Assembly: GCA_036560485.1 (NCBI GenBank)
Contig: DATBRC010000069.1
Coordinates: 1-44,782, forward strand
Origin: DATBRC01 sp036560485
Lineage (GTDB): Bacteria; Pseudomonadota; Gammaproteobacteria; Burkholderiales; Burkholderiaceae_D
Length of the DNA: 44,782 nucleotides
Direction: 5' to 3'
The notes under the pieces were generated by a model that saw nothing but the letters and a program-made list of their open reading frames with translations, was not told the DNA's origin and searched no databases. Position 1 is the stretch's first letter. Each line of letters starts with the position of its first letter. Of the stretch, positions 1 through 7,443 are shown in pieces. The translations under genes were made by a program, and so were the position numbers.

Positions 1-195
1 AAAGAAGAGGGTCAGAAGAGCGGCACCGGTATGGTACGTAGTGAACGTTACTATGGGCAGATGTATCGCAGTTTTGTCTTGCCGCAAGAAGTTGACGATG
101 CCGCAGCTGACGCGAAATATGAGAATGGCGTACTCATGTTGTCACTGCCGAAAAAAGCTGGCGGTGGCGGCGCCAAACAATTGGCAATTCACTAG
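1..195 (+). CDS. Small heat-shock protein Hsp20 family, C-terminal fragment
   Basis: The reading frame is open from the first base and stops at 193-195, leaving 64 residues; the 5' part lies outside the window. The visible segment matches the end of an alpha-crystallin domain. It has a strand with RSERYYGQMYRSFVLP, the acidic stretch QEVDDAAADAKYENG, and the strand VLMLSLPKK that precedes the C-terminal extension. Hsp20 proteins are ATP-independent cytoplasmic holdases that keep unfolding proteins soluble for Hsp70 and ClpB. The tail after PKK is Gly/Ala-rich and ends QLAIH. The family assignment is strong, but the exact paralogue cannot be told from a fragment. Confidence 0.85.
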   Translation, partial: KEEGQKSGTGMVRSERYYGQMYRSFVLPQEVDDAAADAKYENGVLMLSLPKKAGGGGAKQLAIH

Positions 196-204
196 TTTCC
201 GATC

Positions 205-411
205 ATGCGGCATCAGGTTCATCCACCACCTCATTCAGGATATGTTTCCGAGTTCGAACAATTCATGGGAAAATTTCTGGATGAGCATCCGTCCGTAGTG
301 AAAAGCCAGCGGGACGGCTGGAACATATTTTGGGATCACAAAATTGATTCGGACGACTTGATGAGAGGTTATCGGGATACTGTTCCGGTAAGAGCTTATC
401 CTTACGAATAA
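205..411 (+). CDS. DUF3460 family small protein
   Basis: A 68-residue protein starting 9 bases after the Hsp20 stop, so probably co-transcribed with it. From about residue 13 it follows the DUF3460 pattern: YVSEFEQFMGKFLDEHP, then a QRDGWNIFWDHK block, and the conserved short C-terminus with VPVRAYPYE. This family is small, soluble and typical of Burkholderiales; I know of no established function. The first 12 residues (His/Pro-rich) do not resemble the family and no clear ribosome-binding site precedes the ATG, so the true start may differ. It is followed by a bidirectional terminator-like hairpin. Confidence 0.7.
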   Translation: MRHQVHPPPHSGYVSEFEQFMGKFLDEHPSVVKSQRDGWNIFWDHKIDSDDLMRGYRDTVPVRAYPYE

Positions 412-439
412 AATCCTTGCAAGTGAGTAAAAATATGAT

Positions 440-461
440 CACCCCATTGCTTGATGGGGTG
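440..461. terminator. Hairpin between convergent genes, likely bidirectional terminator
   Basis: A perfect 8-bp stem (CACCCCAT at 440-447 and ATGGGGTG at 454-461) closes a 6-base loop. Read on the minus strand it is followed by a run of five T. On the plus strand the tail is only modestly T-rich. It lies between the DUF3460 gene (plus) and the DUF1059 gene (minus), where a shared terminator is expected. Confidence 0.6.
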
Positions 462-499
462 TGATTTGTGTTGACTTCTTTGACTGGAAGATGAATTTT

Positions 500-715
500 C
501 TAGGCTGCCAATACATCATGATCGACGGGCGGCGTTCCTTCCTTGATCTGTTCTTTAATCATATTGCGAAACTCGGGCGTGTCTTCATGCTTATGTACGC
601 TCACCGCATGTTGTACGGCGGCTTCCACTAATTCTTGATCGGAGTCTGCGCTAATCGCGACAGAACAATTCATTTCGCTGGGATAATCCCTGCAATCAAT
701 ATATTTACGGCTCAT
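500..715 (-). CDS. DUF1059 family small protein (putative metal-binding)
   Basis: A 71-residue protein with an excellent ribosome-binding site (AAGGAG, 7 bases before the ATG). It shows the DUF1059 pattern: KYIDCRDYPSEMNCSVAISA at the N-terminus and HAVSVHKHEDTPEFR in the second half. Cys8, Cys17, His36, His41 and His43 could make a metal site, and the family has been described as predicted small metal-binding proteins. There is no signal peptide or membrane segment, so it should be cytoplasmic. It is a single-gene unit, divergent from the rubrerythrin cluster. The function is unproven. Confidence 0.75.
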   Translation of the reverse strand: MSRKYIDCRDYPSEMNCSVAISADSDQELVEAAVQHAVSVHKHEDTPEFRNMIKEQIKEGTPPVDHDVLAA

Positions 716-1132
716 CTGAATCTCCTTGCTTGGTGCTAAAAACTCCCTGTGTTGTGCTCATCTCAGTTTAGTGATGGGTATTAGAGAGGGGCGCTTCGCA
801 GAATGTCTCCCTCTACGCCTTCATTTCTTTGAGCTTTATCAATGAAAAGCTGTCTCGCTTGCCCCTTTCAATAATGAAGGATAAGAACAAACCCATATCA
901 AAAAGGTTTGTCGCCATAGCTATTAATAGCAACAATCTTTTCCCAATCTGAAATCCATTGGATTTACCAATGAAGCATATTAATATTGCCAATTTGAGAT
1001 TTTTTTTCGATATGCTCACAATACCCTTGCAGTATAAAAAGCTTGATTTTCATTGGACGTTACATGTTTTGCACAAGTAACGCCTTATCACCACAGTGTT
1101 TCATCGTCATTTTGACTAATTAGGAGATTTAT
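716..1132. other. Divergent intergenic region, no gene seen
   Basis: About 417 bases, AT-rich, separating the minus-strand DUF1059 gene from the plus-strand rubrerythrin cluster. It must hold the promoters of both units. I could not settle on a convincing -35/-10 pair or a recognisable Fur, OxyR or PerR operator by eye. A 68-codon minus-strand frame at 813-1019 is rejected as coding: it lacks a credible ribosome-binding site and family resemblance. Confidence 0.4.
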
Positions 1133-1555
1133 ATGCCATCCCTCAAAGGCTCGAAAACCGAAGCCAATTTGAAAGCAGCGTTCGCCGGTGAATCACAAGC
1201 CAACCGTCGCTATTTGTATTTCGCAAACAAGGCTGACATTGAAGGTCAGAACGATGTGGCTGCATTGTTCCGGTCAACTGCAGAAGGCGAAACCGGCCAC
1301 GCACACGGCCATTTGGAATATCTGGAGATCGTAGGTGATCCGGCAACCGGTTTGCCTATCGGTTCATCCAGACAAAATCTGCAAGCAGCCGTCGCCGGTG
1401 AAACGCACGAGTACACCGATATGTACCCTGGCATGGCAAAAGCAGCGCGCGAAGAAGGCTTTGACGAGATTGCAGATTGGTTTGAAACACTGGCAAAAGC
1501 CGAGCGTTCTCATGCCAATCGTTATCAAAAAGCGTTGGATGCATTGGTTGACTAA
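1133..1555 (+). CDS. Rubrerythrin (erythrin type, without rubredoxin domain)
   Basis: A 140-residue ferritin-like di-iron protein. Rubrerythrins reduce hydrogen peroxide with electrons from rubredoxin-like or NAD(P)H-dependent donors and protect against oxidative stress. The four-helix bundle carries the expected ligands: Glu20 (FAGESQANRRY), Glu53 and His56 (EGETGHAHGH), Glu90 (AGETHEY), Glu124 and His127 (KAERSHANRY). It ends at ALDALVD with no C-terminal CxxC rubredoxin module, so it belongs to the short class and needs an external electron donor. The ATG is preceded by TAGGAG at a good distance. It is the first gene of a co-directional group with a GlpC-like Fe-S protein, an EncFtn-like protein and DUF3501. 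Confidence 0.9.
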   Translation: MPSLKGSKTEANLKAAFAGESQANRRYLYFANKADIEGQNDVAALFRSTAEGETGHAHGHLEYLEIVGDPATGLPIGSSRQNLQAAVAGETHEYTDMYPGMAKAAREEGFDEIADWFETLAKAERSHANRYQKALDALVD

Positions 1556-1622
1556 TTAAACGATCAATAGCGATCAGTCAGTGAAGTATTTTCTCCTCAT
1601 CAATCGATGCAGGAGAATATGG

Positions 1623-1646
1623 TGATGGGGCTGCGACGCCCCATCA
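1623..1646 (+). terminator. Hairpin after rubrerythrin (terminator or attenuator)
   Basis: A 9-bp stem (TGATGGGGC at 1623-1631 with GCCCCATCA at 1638-1646) and 6-base loop follow the rubrerythrin stop by about 70 bases. The downstream sequence TTCATAC is a poor T-tract. It could therefore be a leaky terminator or mRNA-processing hairpin that sets a higher rubrerythrin level than the downstream genes. The roughly 180-base gap also leaves room for a second promoter. Confidence 0.5.
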
Positions 1647-1733
1647 TTCATACAGCTGTAATGCAGTCGTATTTGGGTCAGGTTTTGGCAATTAAAAACC
1701 ATACGCTCATCTTTAGTGAAATAAGGTAAAACA

Positions 1734-3071
1734 ATGTCCAATCGAGAAGGCAATCTTGACGCACCGACACGGCATCCACTGGATTGGAAAAGCGATGATT
1801 TCTACAATGAAGACTCGCTGAATAAAGAGCTGGAGCGCGTATTCGATATTTGTCATGGTTGCCGTCGTTGCGTATCTTTATGCGGAACATTTCCAACCTT
1901 GTTTGATCTGGTCGATAACTCACCGACATTGGAAGTCGATGGCGTCGACAAAAAAGATTACTGGAAAGCCGTCGATCAATGCTATCTGTGCGATGTGTGC
2001 TACATGACCAAATGTCCGTACACGCCACCGCATTCATGGAATGTCGATTTCCCTCATTTGATGCTGCGTGCCAAGGCAGTCAAATACAAAAAAGGCGATG
2101 TGCCGTTGCGCGATAAATTTTTATCGAATACCGATGGCTTGGGCATGTTCGCCGGTATTCCGATCGTCACGCAGACGGTCAATGCCGTCAATAAAACCAA
2201 ACTGGCACGTGGCATGCTGGAAAGCGCTATCGGTGTCGATAAAGATGCATGGTTGCCGGAATTCGCCGCGAAAAAATTCCGTCCAGGCGCAGCCGAATCG
2301 AAAACATATTCCGTGAAAGATGGTGCGCTGACACCGGGCAAGGTCGCCATCTATTCGACTTGCTATGTAAACTATAACGAGCCTGGCATCGGACACGACT
2401 TGCTTGCCATCCTCAATCACAATGAAATTCCGTATGTGCTGGTTGAAAAGGAAGCATGCTGCGGCATGCCGAAACTGGAGCAGGGCGATCTGGCCGGTGT
2501 AGAAGAAAAGAAAAACATCAATATCCCGCATTTGGCGAAACTGGCGAAGGAAGGCTATGCAATCCTGACGCCGATTCCATCCTGCACATTGATGTACAAG
2601 CAGGAATTGCCACTGATGTTCCCAGATGATGTTGATACGCAATTGGTGAAAGAGGCGATGTGGGATCCATTCGAATATTTCATTTCGCGTAATCGCGACG
2701 GATTGCTGAAGACGGATTTCAAGCAATCGCTGGGCAATGTGTCGTATCACATCCCTTGTCATTCCCGGGTGCAAAATGTCGGTAAAAAAACCGCTGAGAC
2801 TTTGCAACTGGTACCGGATACTAAACTCAATATTGTTGAGCGTTGTTCGGGTCATGCCGGTACGTTTGGTGTTAAAAAGGAATTTCATGCAATCGCGATG
2901 AAAATCGGCAAGCCGGTATTCAAGGCGATGGCAAACAACGAACCTGACTATATTTCATCCGATTGCCAATTGGCGGGCCATCATATTGAACAGGGAATGG
3001 AAGAGGCGGGATTGAAGAAAGCCGAGATGGCGCATCCGCTTGCACTATTACGCAAAGCTTATGAGATATAA
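1734..3071 (+). CDS. GlpC/HdrD-like Fe-S protein with CCG domains
   Basis: A 445-residue soluble iron-sulfur protein. Two clusters of cysteines near the N-terminus (Cys40, 43, 46, 50 and Cys83, 86, 89, 94) make a 2x[4Fe-4S] ferredoxin-like module. Two cysteine-rich CCG-type segments follow: one from about residue 208 with STCYVN and ACCGMP, and one from about residue 340 with IPCHSR and ERCSGHAG. This is the architecture of GlpC and heterodisulfide reductase D-like subunits, which pass electrons between a flavoprotein or quinone and a partner. No GlpA/GlpB-like flavoprotein is nearby. Placed directly before an EncFtn-like gene and after rubrerythrin, it is a candidate electron-transfer partner for those di-iron proteins; that is inference. 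The ribosome-binding site AAGG supports the start. The last CCG motif is degenerate (CSG rather than CCG). Confidence 0.8.
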   Translation: MSNREGNLDAPTRHPLDWKSDDFYNEDSLNKELERVFDICHGCRRCVSLCGTFPTLFDLVDNSPTLEVDGVDKKDYWKAVDQCYLCDVCYMTKCPYTPPHSWNVDFPHLMLRAKAVKYKKGDVPLRDKFLSNTDGLGMFAGIPIVTQTVNAVNKTKLARGMLESAIGVDKDAWLPEFAAKKFRPGAAESKTYSVKDGALTPGKVAIYSTCYVNYNEPGIGHDLLAILNHNEIPYVLVEKEACCGMPKLEQGDLAGVEEKKNINIPHLAKLAKEGYAILTPIPSCTLMYKQELPLMFPDDVDTQLVKEAMWDPFEYFISRNRDGLLKTDFKQSLGNVSYHIPCHSRVQNVGKKTAETLQLVPDTKLNIVERCSGHAGTFGVKKEFHAIAMKIGKPVFKAMANNEPDYISSDCQLAGHHIEQGMEEAGLKKAEMAHPLALLRKAYEI

Positions 3072-3088
3072 AACCGAAAGGATTTGAT

Positions 3089-3382
3089 ATGGCTAATGAA
3101 GGCTATCACGAACCACTCGATCAACTTTCCGGTGTCACGATGGATATGCATCGCGCCATCACATCGTTGATGGAAGAACTGGAAGCGGTCGATTGGTATA
3201 ACCAGCGCGTCGATGCGTGCACCGATCCTGAATTGAAACGTATTCTTGAACATAATCGCGACGAAGAGAAAGAGCATGCAGCGATGGTGCTGGAATGGAT
3301 ACGCCGTCGCGATCCGAAGATGGATCACGAGTTGCGTGATTCATTGTTCAAGACCGGCCCGATCACCGACAAACATGAATAA
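3089..3382 (+). CDS. Encapsulated-ferritin-like (EncFtn family) protein without targeting tail
   Basis: A 97-residue protein that closely resembles the EncFtn ferritin-like family, known from Rhodospirillum rubrum as the cargo ferroxidase of encapsulin compartments. The core is intact: MEELEAVDWYNQRVDA and HNRDEEKEHAAM carry the expected ferroxidase ligands Glu30, Glu60 and His63, with Glu29 and Glu32 as likely secondary iron ligands. EncFtn proteins form annular decamers with the di-iron site at subunit interfaces. Here the chain stops at TGPITDKHE, and no C-terminal SLGIGSLKG-like encapsulin-targeting peptide is present. No encapsulin gene is visible nearby. It lies 17 bases after the Fe-S gene and 14 before DUF3501, clearly one operon. 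The ribosome-binding site AAAGGA supports the start. Confidence 0.85.
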   Translation: MANEGYHEPLDQLSGVTMDMHRAITSLMEELEAVDWYNQRVDACTDPELKRILEHNRDEEKEHAAMVLEWIRRRDPKMDHELRDSLFKTGPITDKHE

Positions 3383-3396
3383 GGCAGGAAATTGAA

Positions 3397-3978
3397 ATGG
3401 TAATTCAACGCGGCAGTCTGATGACGCTCGAAGCTTATGCGAGGGCACGTCCGGCCTTGCGCGCCGAAGTGATTGAGCACAAGAAAATCCGTACCGTGCA
3501 ATTGGGAAATCATGTTTCCTTGTTGTTTGAAGATGAAATGACTTTGCGTTATCAAGTGCAGGAAATGCTGCGCATCGAAAAAATTTTCGAAGAAGATGGC
3601 ATTCAATCGGAACTCGATGCATACAATCCATTGGTGCCGGATGGCAGCAACTTCAAGGCAACCATGCTGATCGAATACACCAATGAAGTCGAGCGCAAGG
3701 CTGCATTGGCAAAATTGATTGGTATCGAAGATCGTTTGTTTATCCAGGTAGAAGGTCAGGCGAGAGTCTATGCAATTGCCGATGAAGACCTTGAACGTGA
3801 AAATGCGGAAAAAACTTCAGCAGTGCATTTCGTTCGCTTTGAACTGACACCATCGATGAAGGATGCGCTGAAAGGTGGCGCGCAAATGATGTTGGGTTGC
3901 GATCATCCCAATTATCCGGCGCATCTGGAAGAGCTGCCGCAAGAAACGTTGGCGTCGTTATTAAAGGATTTGAGTTAA
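3397..3978 (+). CDS. DUF3501 family protein
   Basis: A 193-residue soluble protein of the DUF3501 family, recognisable by LEAYARARPALRAEVIEHKK, the YQVQEMLRIEKIFEEDGI block, NPLVPDGSNFKATM, and the near-invariant HFVRFELTPSMKDALKGGA close to the end. I know of no characterised member. The start is supported by AGGAA 7 bases upstream, and the gene is 14 bases from the EncFtn-like gene. Conserved company with rubrerythrin, GlpC-like and ferritin-like genes suggests a role in iron or peroxide handling. It has only one cysteine (Cys168 region) and no obvious metal motif. Confidence 0.8.
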   Translation: MVIQRGSLMTLEAYARARPALRAEVIEHKKIRTVQLGNHVSLLFEDEMTLRYQVQEMLRIEKIFEEDGIQSELDAYNPLVPDGSNFKATMLIEYTNEVERKAALAKLIGIEDRLFIQVEGQARVYAIADEDLERENAEKTSAVHFVRFELTPSMKDALKGGAQMMLGCDHPNYPAHLEELPQETLASLLKDLS

Positions 3979-4089
3979 ACAGAATTTCTTGTGAATCGTC
4001 AGATGACAGGTGATAAAAGGGCGATATTGTCAGTCTAAGAACAATCCAAAAACGTTATTCATGTTATTCGACCAACCAAGGACACCATC

Positions 4090-4650
4090 ATGGCCACGAA
4101 AAAAATCGCAGTAATTATCGGCAGTCTTCGCAAGGCATCGTTGAACAGGAAAATGGCGAATGCGGTTATTGCGCTGGCGCCGTCTTCCTTGAAATTGGAG
4201 ATTGTTGAAATTGGGCAGTTGCCTCTCTATAACGAAGATGAAGATGGCAATCCGCCTGCTGCATGGACTTCATTCAGGAAAGCGGTAGCCGGTTGCGATG
4301 GCGTTTTATTTTTTACGCCGGAATACAATCGTTCCGTTCCAGGTGTGCTGAAAAACGCAATCGATGTCGGATCACGGCCCTACGGCCAAAGTGTTTGGAG
4401 CGGAAAGCCCGGTGCAGTCATCAGCGTATCACCTGGCGCAATTGGCGGCTTCGGGGCAAATCAACACTTGCGGCAGTCGTTTGTGTTTCTGGATGTCCCA
4501 TGCATGCAGCAACCGGAAGCTTATATCGGCGGCGCTGCAGCTTTGTTCGATGAAGACGGGAAATTGATTAACGATAAAACACATGCGTTTCTTACCAAGT
4601 TCATTGAAGCGTACGATCGTTGGGTCGATACGAATATGCGGAAAAGCTAA
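4090..4650 (+). CDS. NADPH-dependent FMN reductase family (ChrR/YieF-like)
   Basis: A 186-residue flavodoxin-fold protein. The N-terminal IGSLRKASLNRKM loop binds FMN phosphate, and FFTPEYNRSVPGVLKNAIDV is the family signature. Members are cytoplasmic quinone, chromate or azo reductases that use NAD(P)H and limit redox cycling of quinones. A good AAGGA ribosome-binding site precedes the ATG. The 111-base gap from DUF3501 contains no clear terminator, so it could be read with the iron/peroxide cluster or from its own promoter. The substrate cannot be assigned from sequence alone. Confidence 0.85.
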   Translation: MATKKIAVIIGSLRKASLNRKMANAVIALAPSSLKLEIVEIGQLPLYNEDEDGNPPAAWTSFRKAVAGCDGVLFFTPEYNRSVPGVLKNAIDVGSRPYGQSVWSGKPGAVISVSPGAIGGFGANQHLRQSFVFLDVPCMQQPEAYIGGAAALFDEDGKLINDKTHAFLTKFIEAYDRWVDTNMRKS

Positions 4651-4710
4651 AGCAATGAAGTAAGCCAGATTGAGGCATTGGGAAGAAACAAAAACAGGAA
4701 CTACGCGGTC

Positions 4711-5091
4711 TTATCTTGCACGTGCCGCTTCAGTCCGCTGACTCCTCCGGCGATCAAGCCACCAAGCCAAAAATGGGAGTGCTACCAAACCACCGGGTGC
4801 AACCAGCAGCACGAGATAAGGACTGAGGCCCCAGATTGTTTTGAGATGCAGCCGAATGATTCTGCGATCTTCGGTTGTCCAGTGATAACCATTGCGCTGC
4901 TTCATCAATAACTGCATCAGGCCTCGCGTTTGCGACAGTTCTGATTGCAGCCGTGCGCGTTCCCTGTTCTGTAATGTATTTAACCAAATCATCGCATGCC
5001 ATAGTGCCAGCAGAGGCAAGGCCAGCACAGTCAGGAACTTCAGGATCAAATTGGTTTTCACGATTTGCGCTCTATGGTTACGCGAATGCAT
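4711..5091 (-). CDS. Small inner-membrane protein, LETM1-like C-terminal pattern
   Basis: About 126 residues from the chosen ATG at 5091; an upstream start at 5172 would add 27 residues. There are two hydrophobic segments: LILKFLTVLALPLLALWHAM near the N-terminus and PYLVLLVAPGGLVALPFLAW near the C-terminus, followed by a basic tail. The segment from TTEDRRIIRLHLK through SPYLVLLVAPGG to LPFLAWW weakly recalls the LETM1 C-terminal pattern (acidic/basic helix, hydrophobic helix, PGG, LP). The function is unknown. It converges on the flavin reductase gene, lies behind the envZ-like gene on the same strand, and shows no convincing operon link. The start choice is uncertain. Confidence 0.55.
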   Translation of the reverse strand: MHSRNHRAQIVKTNLILKFLTVLALPLLALWHAMIWLNTLQNRERARLQSELSQTRGLMQLLMKQRNGYHWTTEDRRIIRLHLKTIWGLSPYLVLLVAPGGLVALPFLAWWLDRRRSQRTEAARAR

Positions 5092-5219
5092 GACTGTATT
5101 GTGTGCCTTAGAGAAACTGATTGGAATGATCAATTTATAAAGTTCACAATAGTTTGCAAATAGAAGCCACACTTTTGCAACGTGTGCAAAATGGTGTAAG
5201 GCGATGGAGGGAAGATTGT

Positions 5220-6572
5220 TTACTGCCGAGGCAAAGCCATTTTGACAATCAAGCCGCCCTGTTCTCTGTTGAGGAGCTGTAGCTTGCCGCCATGGCGTCC
5301 TATCACTCGCGCGACAATCGCCAAGCCTAATCCCGCACCATCAGCTTGGCTGCGCGCCGTATCCAAGCGTGCGAATGGCCTGAGCAGGCGATCCATTTCT
5401 GATTCCGGGACGCCGGAACCATGATCGGCAATTTCAATGACGATTTGATCATTTTCGGGGCGGCACGAGATTTCGATGTCGGCCTGTGCAGTGTTGACCG
5501 TTTTGCCGTAACGACGAGCGTTTTCAATCAGATTGCTGAAGACACGTTTTAAATCAACGGGATTGCCCATCACATTCAGATTGGGATCAATTTTCGGCGT
5601 TATGTCGACGCCATTGATACGGCCGGCATCATGCACCGTATCGGTCAACAGCGCAGAAAGGTCGACACGCTCGAAGCTGGCAGGATCAGTAGGTTTTGCG
5701 TAATCGAGAAATTGTCCAATAATCGCATTCATCTGCGCCAGATCGGATTCCATGCCATGTTTGGAATCATCGGATAAATTGGCCATTTCGACTTCCAGCA
5801 ACATACGTGCGATCGGTGTGCGCAAGTCGTGCGAGATACCGGCCAGGATGACAGCACGATCGGATTCAACCCGCTCAAGATCATTCGCCATTTGATTGAA
5901 GCTGCGGTTCGCCTCGCGGATCTCGGTCGGCCCTTGTTCCGGCAGCGGTTCGATGCTTTGGCCTTTTGCAATGGACCGTGCGGCAGCAGTCAGGCGTGCC
6001 AACGGTTGATTGATCAAGCGCGAGATAAACACTGCTCCCAGCAGCGACAGAAACAGCGTGATAGTTGCCCAGCGCAGCAATTGCGTGCTGGATTTTCGCT
6101 CAATGCGCTCTCGATCCAGCATCAGCCAATACATGTCGTCGGCATCGTTATCGATTTTGAAGCTGACCCAGAAACCGGCAACATCATTCACTTTTCCTGC
6201 GAATTTTGTATCGGCTCCCAGTCGAGACATCACCGTCTCTTGCAGCAACGGCATGATGCTTGAATCGGCCATCGGTACGACACGATCCGTTTTTTCGAGC
6301 GGGTAAATGCGAATGCCTTCATTACTGGCGAGGTCAAACAATAGTTCGCGTCTTGAATCGGGAGCAGAGTGAGTCAGTGCCGCGCGCGTAATGGTGACCA
6401 TGGAGACCACCTGCGCGGCGATTTGTCTGGCACGCGGGCCACGCTCCAGCATGCGGAAGCTGGCAACCCACGCCGCCATGCTGACGGTGATAAGGATCGC
6501 CAGCAGGACAAAGGTGCGCCAAAACAGGCCGCTTTTCAGCCAGTTAAATCGATTGGAAAGTGCGCTGGTCAT
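5220..6572 (-). CDS. envZ: EnvZ-like sensor histidine kinase
   Basis: A 450-residue inner-membrane kinase. The order is: membrane segment about residues 16-38, periplasmic domain about 40-165, second membrane segment about 166-187, HAMP linker about 188-240. The dimerisation/phosphoacceptor box follows with His248 (GISHDLRTPI), then an ATPase domain with Asn351 (NLIENARRYG), DHGSGVP and GAGLGLAIV. It should autophosphorylate His248 and transfer the phosphate to the OmpR-like regulator encoded 29 bases upstream in the same unit. The H-box and Pro following Thr252 are typical of EnvZ-type bifunctional kinases. The sensed signal cannot be deduced. The symbol is by family resemblance to EnvZ; orthology is probable but not proven. 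Confidence 0.85.
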   Translation of the reverse strand: MTSALSNRFNWLKSGLFWRTFVLLAILITVSMAAWVASFRMLERGPRARQIAAQVVSMVTITRAALTHSAPDSRRELLFDLASNEGIRIYPLEKTDRVVPMADSSIMPLLQETVMSRLGADTKFAGKVNDVAGFWVSFKIDNDADDMYWLMLDRERIERKSSTQLLRWATITLFLSLLGAVFISRLINQPLARLTAAARSIAKGQSIEPLPEQGPTEIREANRSFNQMANDLERVESDRAVILAGISHDLRTPIARMLLEVEMANLSDDSKHGMESDLAQMNAIIGQFLDYAKPTDPASFERVDLSALLTDTVHDAGRINGVDITPKIDPNLNVMGNPVDLKRVFSNLIENARRYGKTVNTAQADIEISCRPENDQIVIEIADHGSGVPESEMDRLLRPFARLDTARSQADGAGLGLAIVARVIGRHGGKLQLLNREQGGLIVKMALPRQ

Positions 6573-6601
6573 TCAGTTGAAGTCGCAAGGTGCCGGCACG
6601 C

Positions 6602-7363
6602 TTAGCGCGGCTGGCCTTCCGGAATGAACACATAACCCAGGCCCCACACGGTCTGAATGTAAAGCGGGTTGGCTGGATCGGGCTCGATCAGTTTGCGCAG
6701 CCGGGAAATTTGCACATCAAGGCTGCGATCGAATACTTCATATTCACGGCCACGTGCCAGTTCCATCAGTTTTTCACGTGACAAAGGCTGACGTGCATGA
6801 CGCGCGAAGACTTTGAGCACAGAAAATTCGCCTGTTGTCAGGGAAATTGCTTCGCCATTTTTTTTGAGAGTGCGCATGCCGAGATCCAGTACGAATTCGC
6901 CGAATTCGAACGACTGGGGTTTATCAGATGGTGCACCCGGCACTTCATCGGGTGTCTTGCGGCGCAGAACAGCATTGATGCGTGCGACTAACTCACGTGG
7001 ATTAAATGGCTTGGGAAGGTAATCGTCAGCGCCCATTTCGAGACCGACAATACGATCCACGTCTTCACCTTTGGCAGTCAACATGATGATCGGTGTCTGG
7101 TCGCCCGCACCACGCAATCGACGGCAGATAGACAGTCCGTCTTCTCCCGGCAACATCAAATCAAGCACCAGCAAGTCATAGCGCTCACGCAGCCAAAGCT
7201 TGTTCATCGCCTGGGCATTTTCGGCGACGACAACGCTAAAGCCTTGCTCGGCCAGATAGCGGCGCAGCAGATCACGCAGTCGTTGGTCGTCATCGACCAC
7301 CAGAATTTTGCCTTGGTGGCCATTGGTCTGTGGTGCGGTAGCAGGTATATTTGTTGTATTCAT
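6602..7363 (-). CDS. ompR: OmpR-family response regulator
   Basis: A 253-residue two-domain regulator. The receiver has the acidic pair Asp24/Asp25, phosphoacceptor Asp68 (LLVLDLMLPG), Thr96 and Lys118 (LPKPF). The C-terminal winged-helix domain runs from about residue 150 and ends with the wing sequence VWGLGYVFIP. It lies immediately upstream of the EnvZ-like kinase and is the first gene of the pair. The first 17 residues are a Thr/Pro/Gln-rich extension before the receiver. Tandem 10-bp repeats in its own promoter region suggest autoregulation. Regulated genes are not evident in the window, though the divergent 7528 gene is a candidate. Confidence 0.88.
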   Translation of the reverse strand: MNTTNIPATAPQTNGHQGKILVVDDDQRLRDLLRRYLAEQGFSVVVAENAQAMNKLWLRERYDLLVLDLMLPGEDGLSICRRLRGAGDQTPIIMLTAKGEDVDRIVGLEMGADDYLPKPFNPRELVARINAVLRRKTPDEVPGAPSDKPQSFEFGEFVLDLGMRTLKKNGEAISLTTGEFSVLKVFARHARQPLSREKLMELARGREYEVFDRSLDVQISRLRKLIEPDPANPLYIQTVWGLGYVFIPEGQPR

Positions 7364-7417
7364 AGCGCTATAGTAACGTCAGAATTCAATGAAAAAACGT
7401 CTATCTGCACAGTCATT

Positions 7418-7443
7418 ACAAACTGTTACAAACTTTACGAAAA
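7418..7443. promoter_or_regulatory. Tandem ACAAACT repeats, candidate OmpR operator
   Basis: ACAAACT occurs at 7418-7424 and again at 7428-7434, exactly 10 bp apart. A weaker ACGAAAA follows at 7437. OmpR/PhoB-family regulators bind side-by-side on direct repeats with a 10- or 11-bp period. The site is 55 bp upstream of the ompR start and about 90 bp upstream of the divergent gene at 7528, so it could control both. Confidence 0.4.

Noticed and set aside
813..1019. 68-codon minus-strand frame in the rubrerythrin upstream region
   Set aside because: AT-rich, no credible ribosome-binding site and no resemblance to a known family; likely chance.
2121..2888. 255-codon minus-strand frame antisense to the Fe-S gene
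   Set aside because: It lies wholly opposite a well-supported gene with conserved cysteine motifs, and its composition is that of a codon-phase shadow.
1133..4650. Encapsulin shell gene expected next to the EncFtn-like gene
   Set aside because: None of the neighbouring proteins has HK97-fold length or motifs; DUF3501 (193 residues) is too short and unlike encapsulin.
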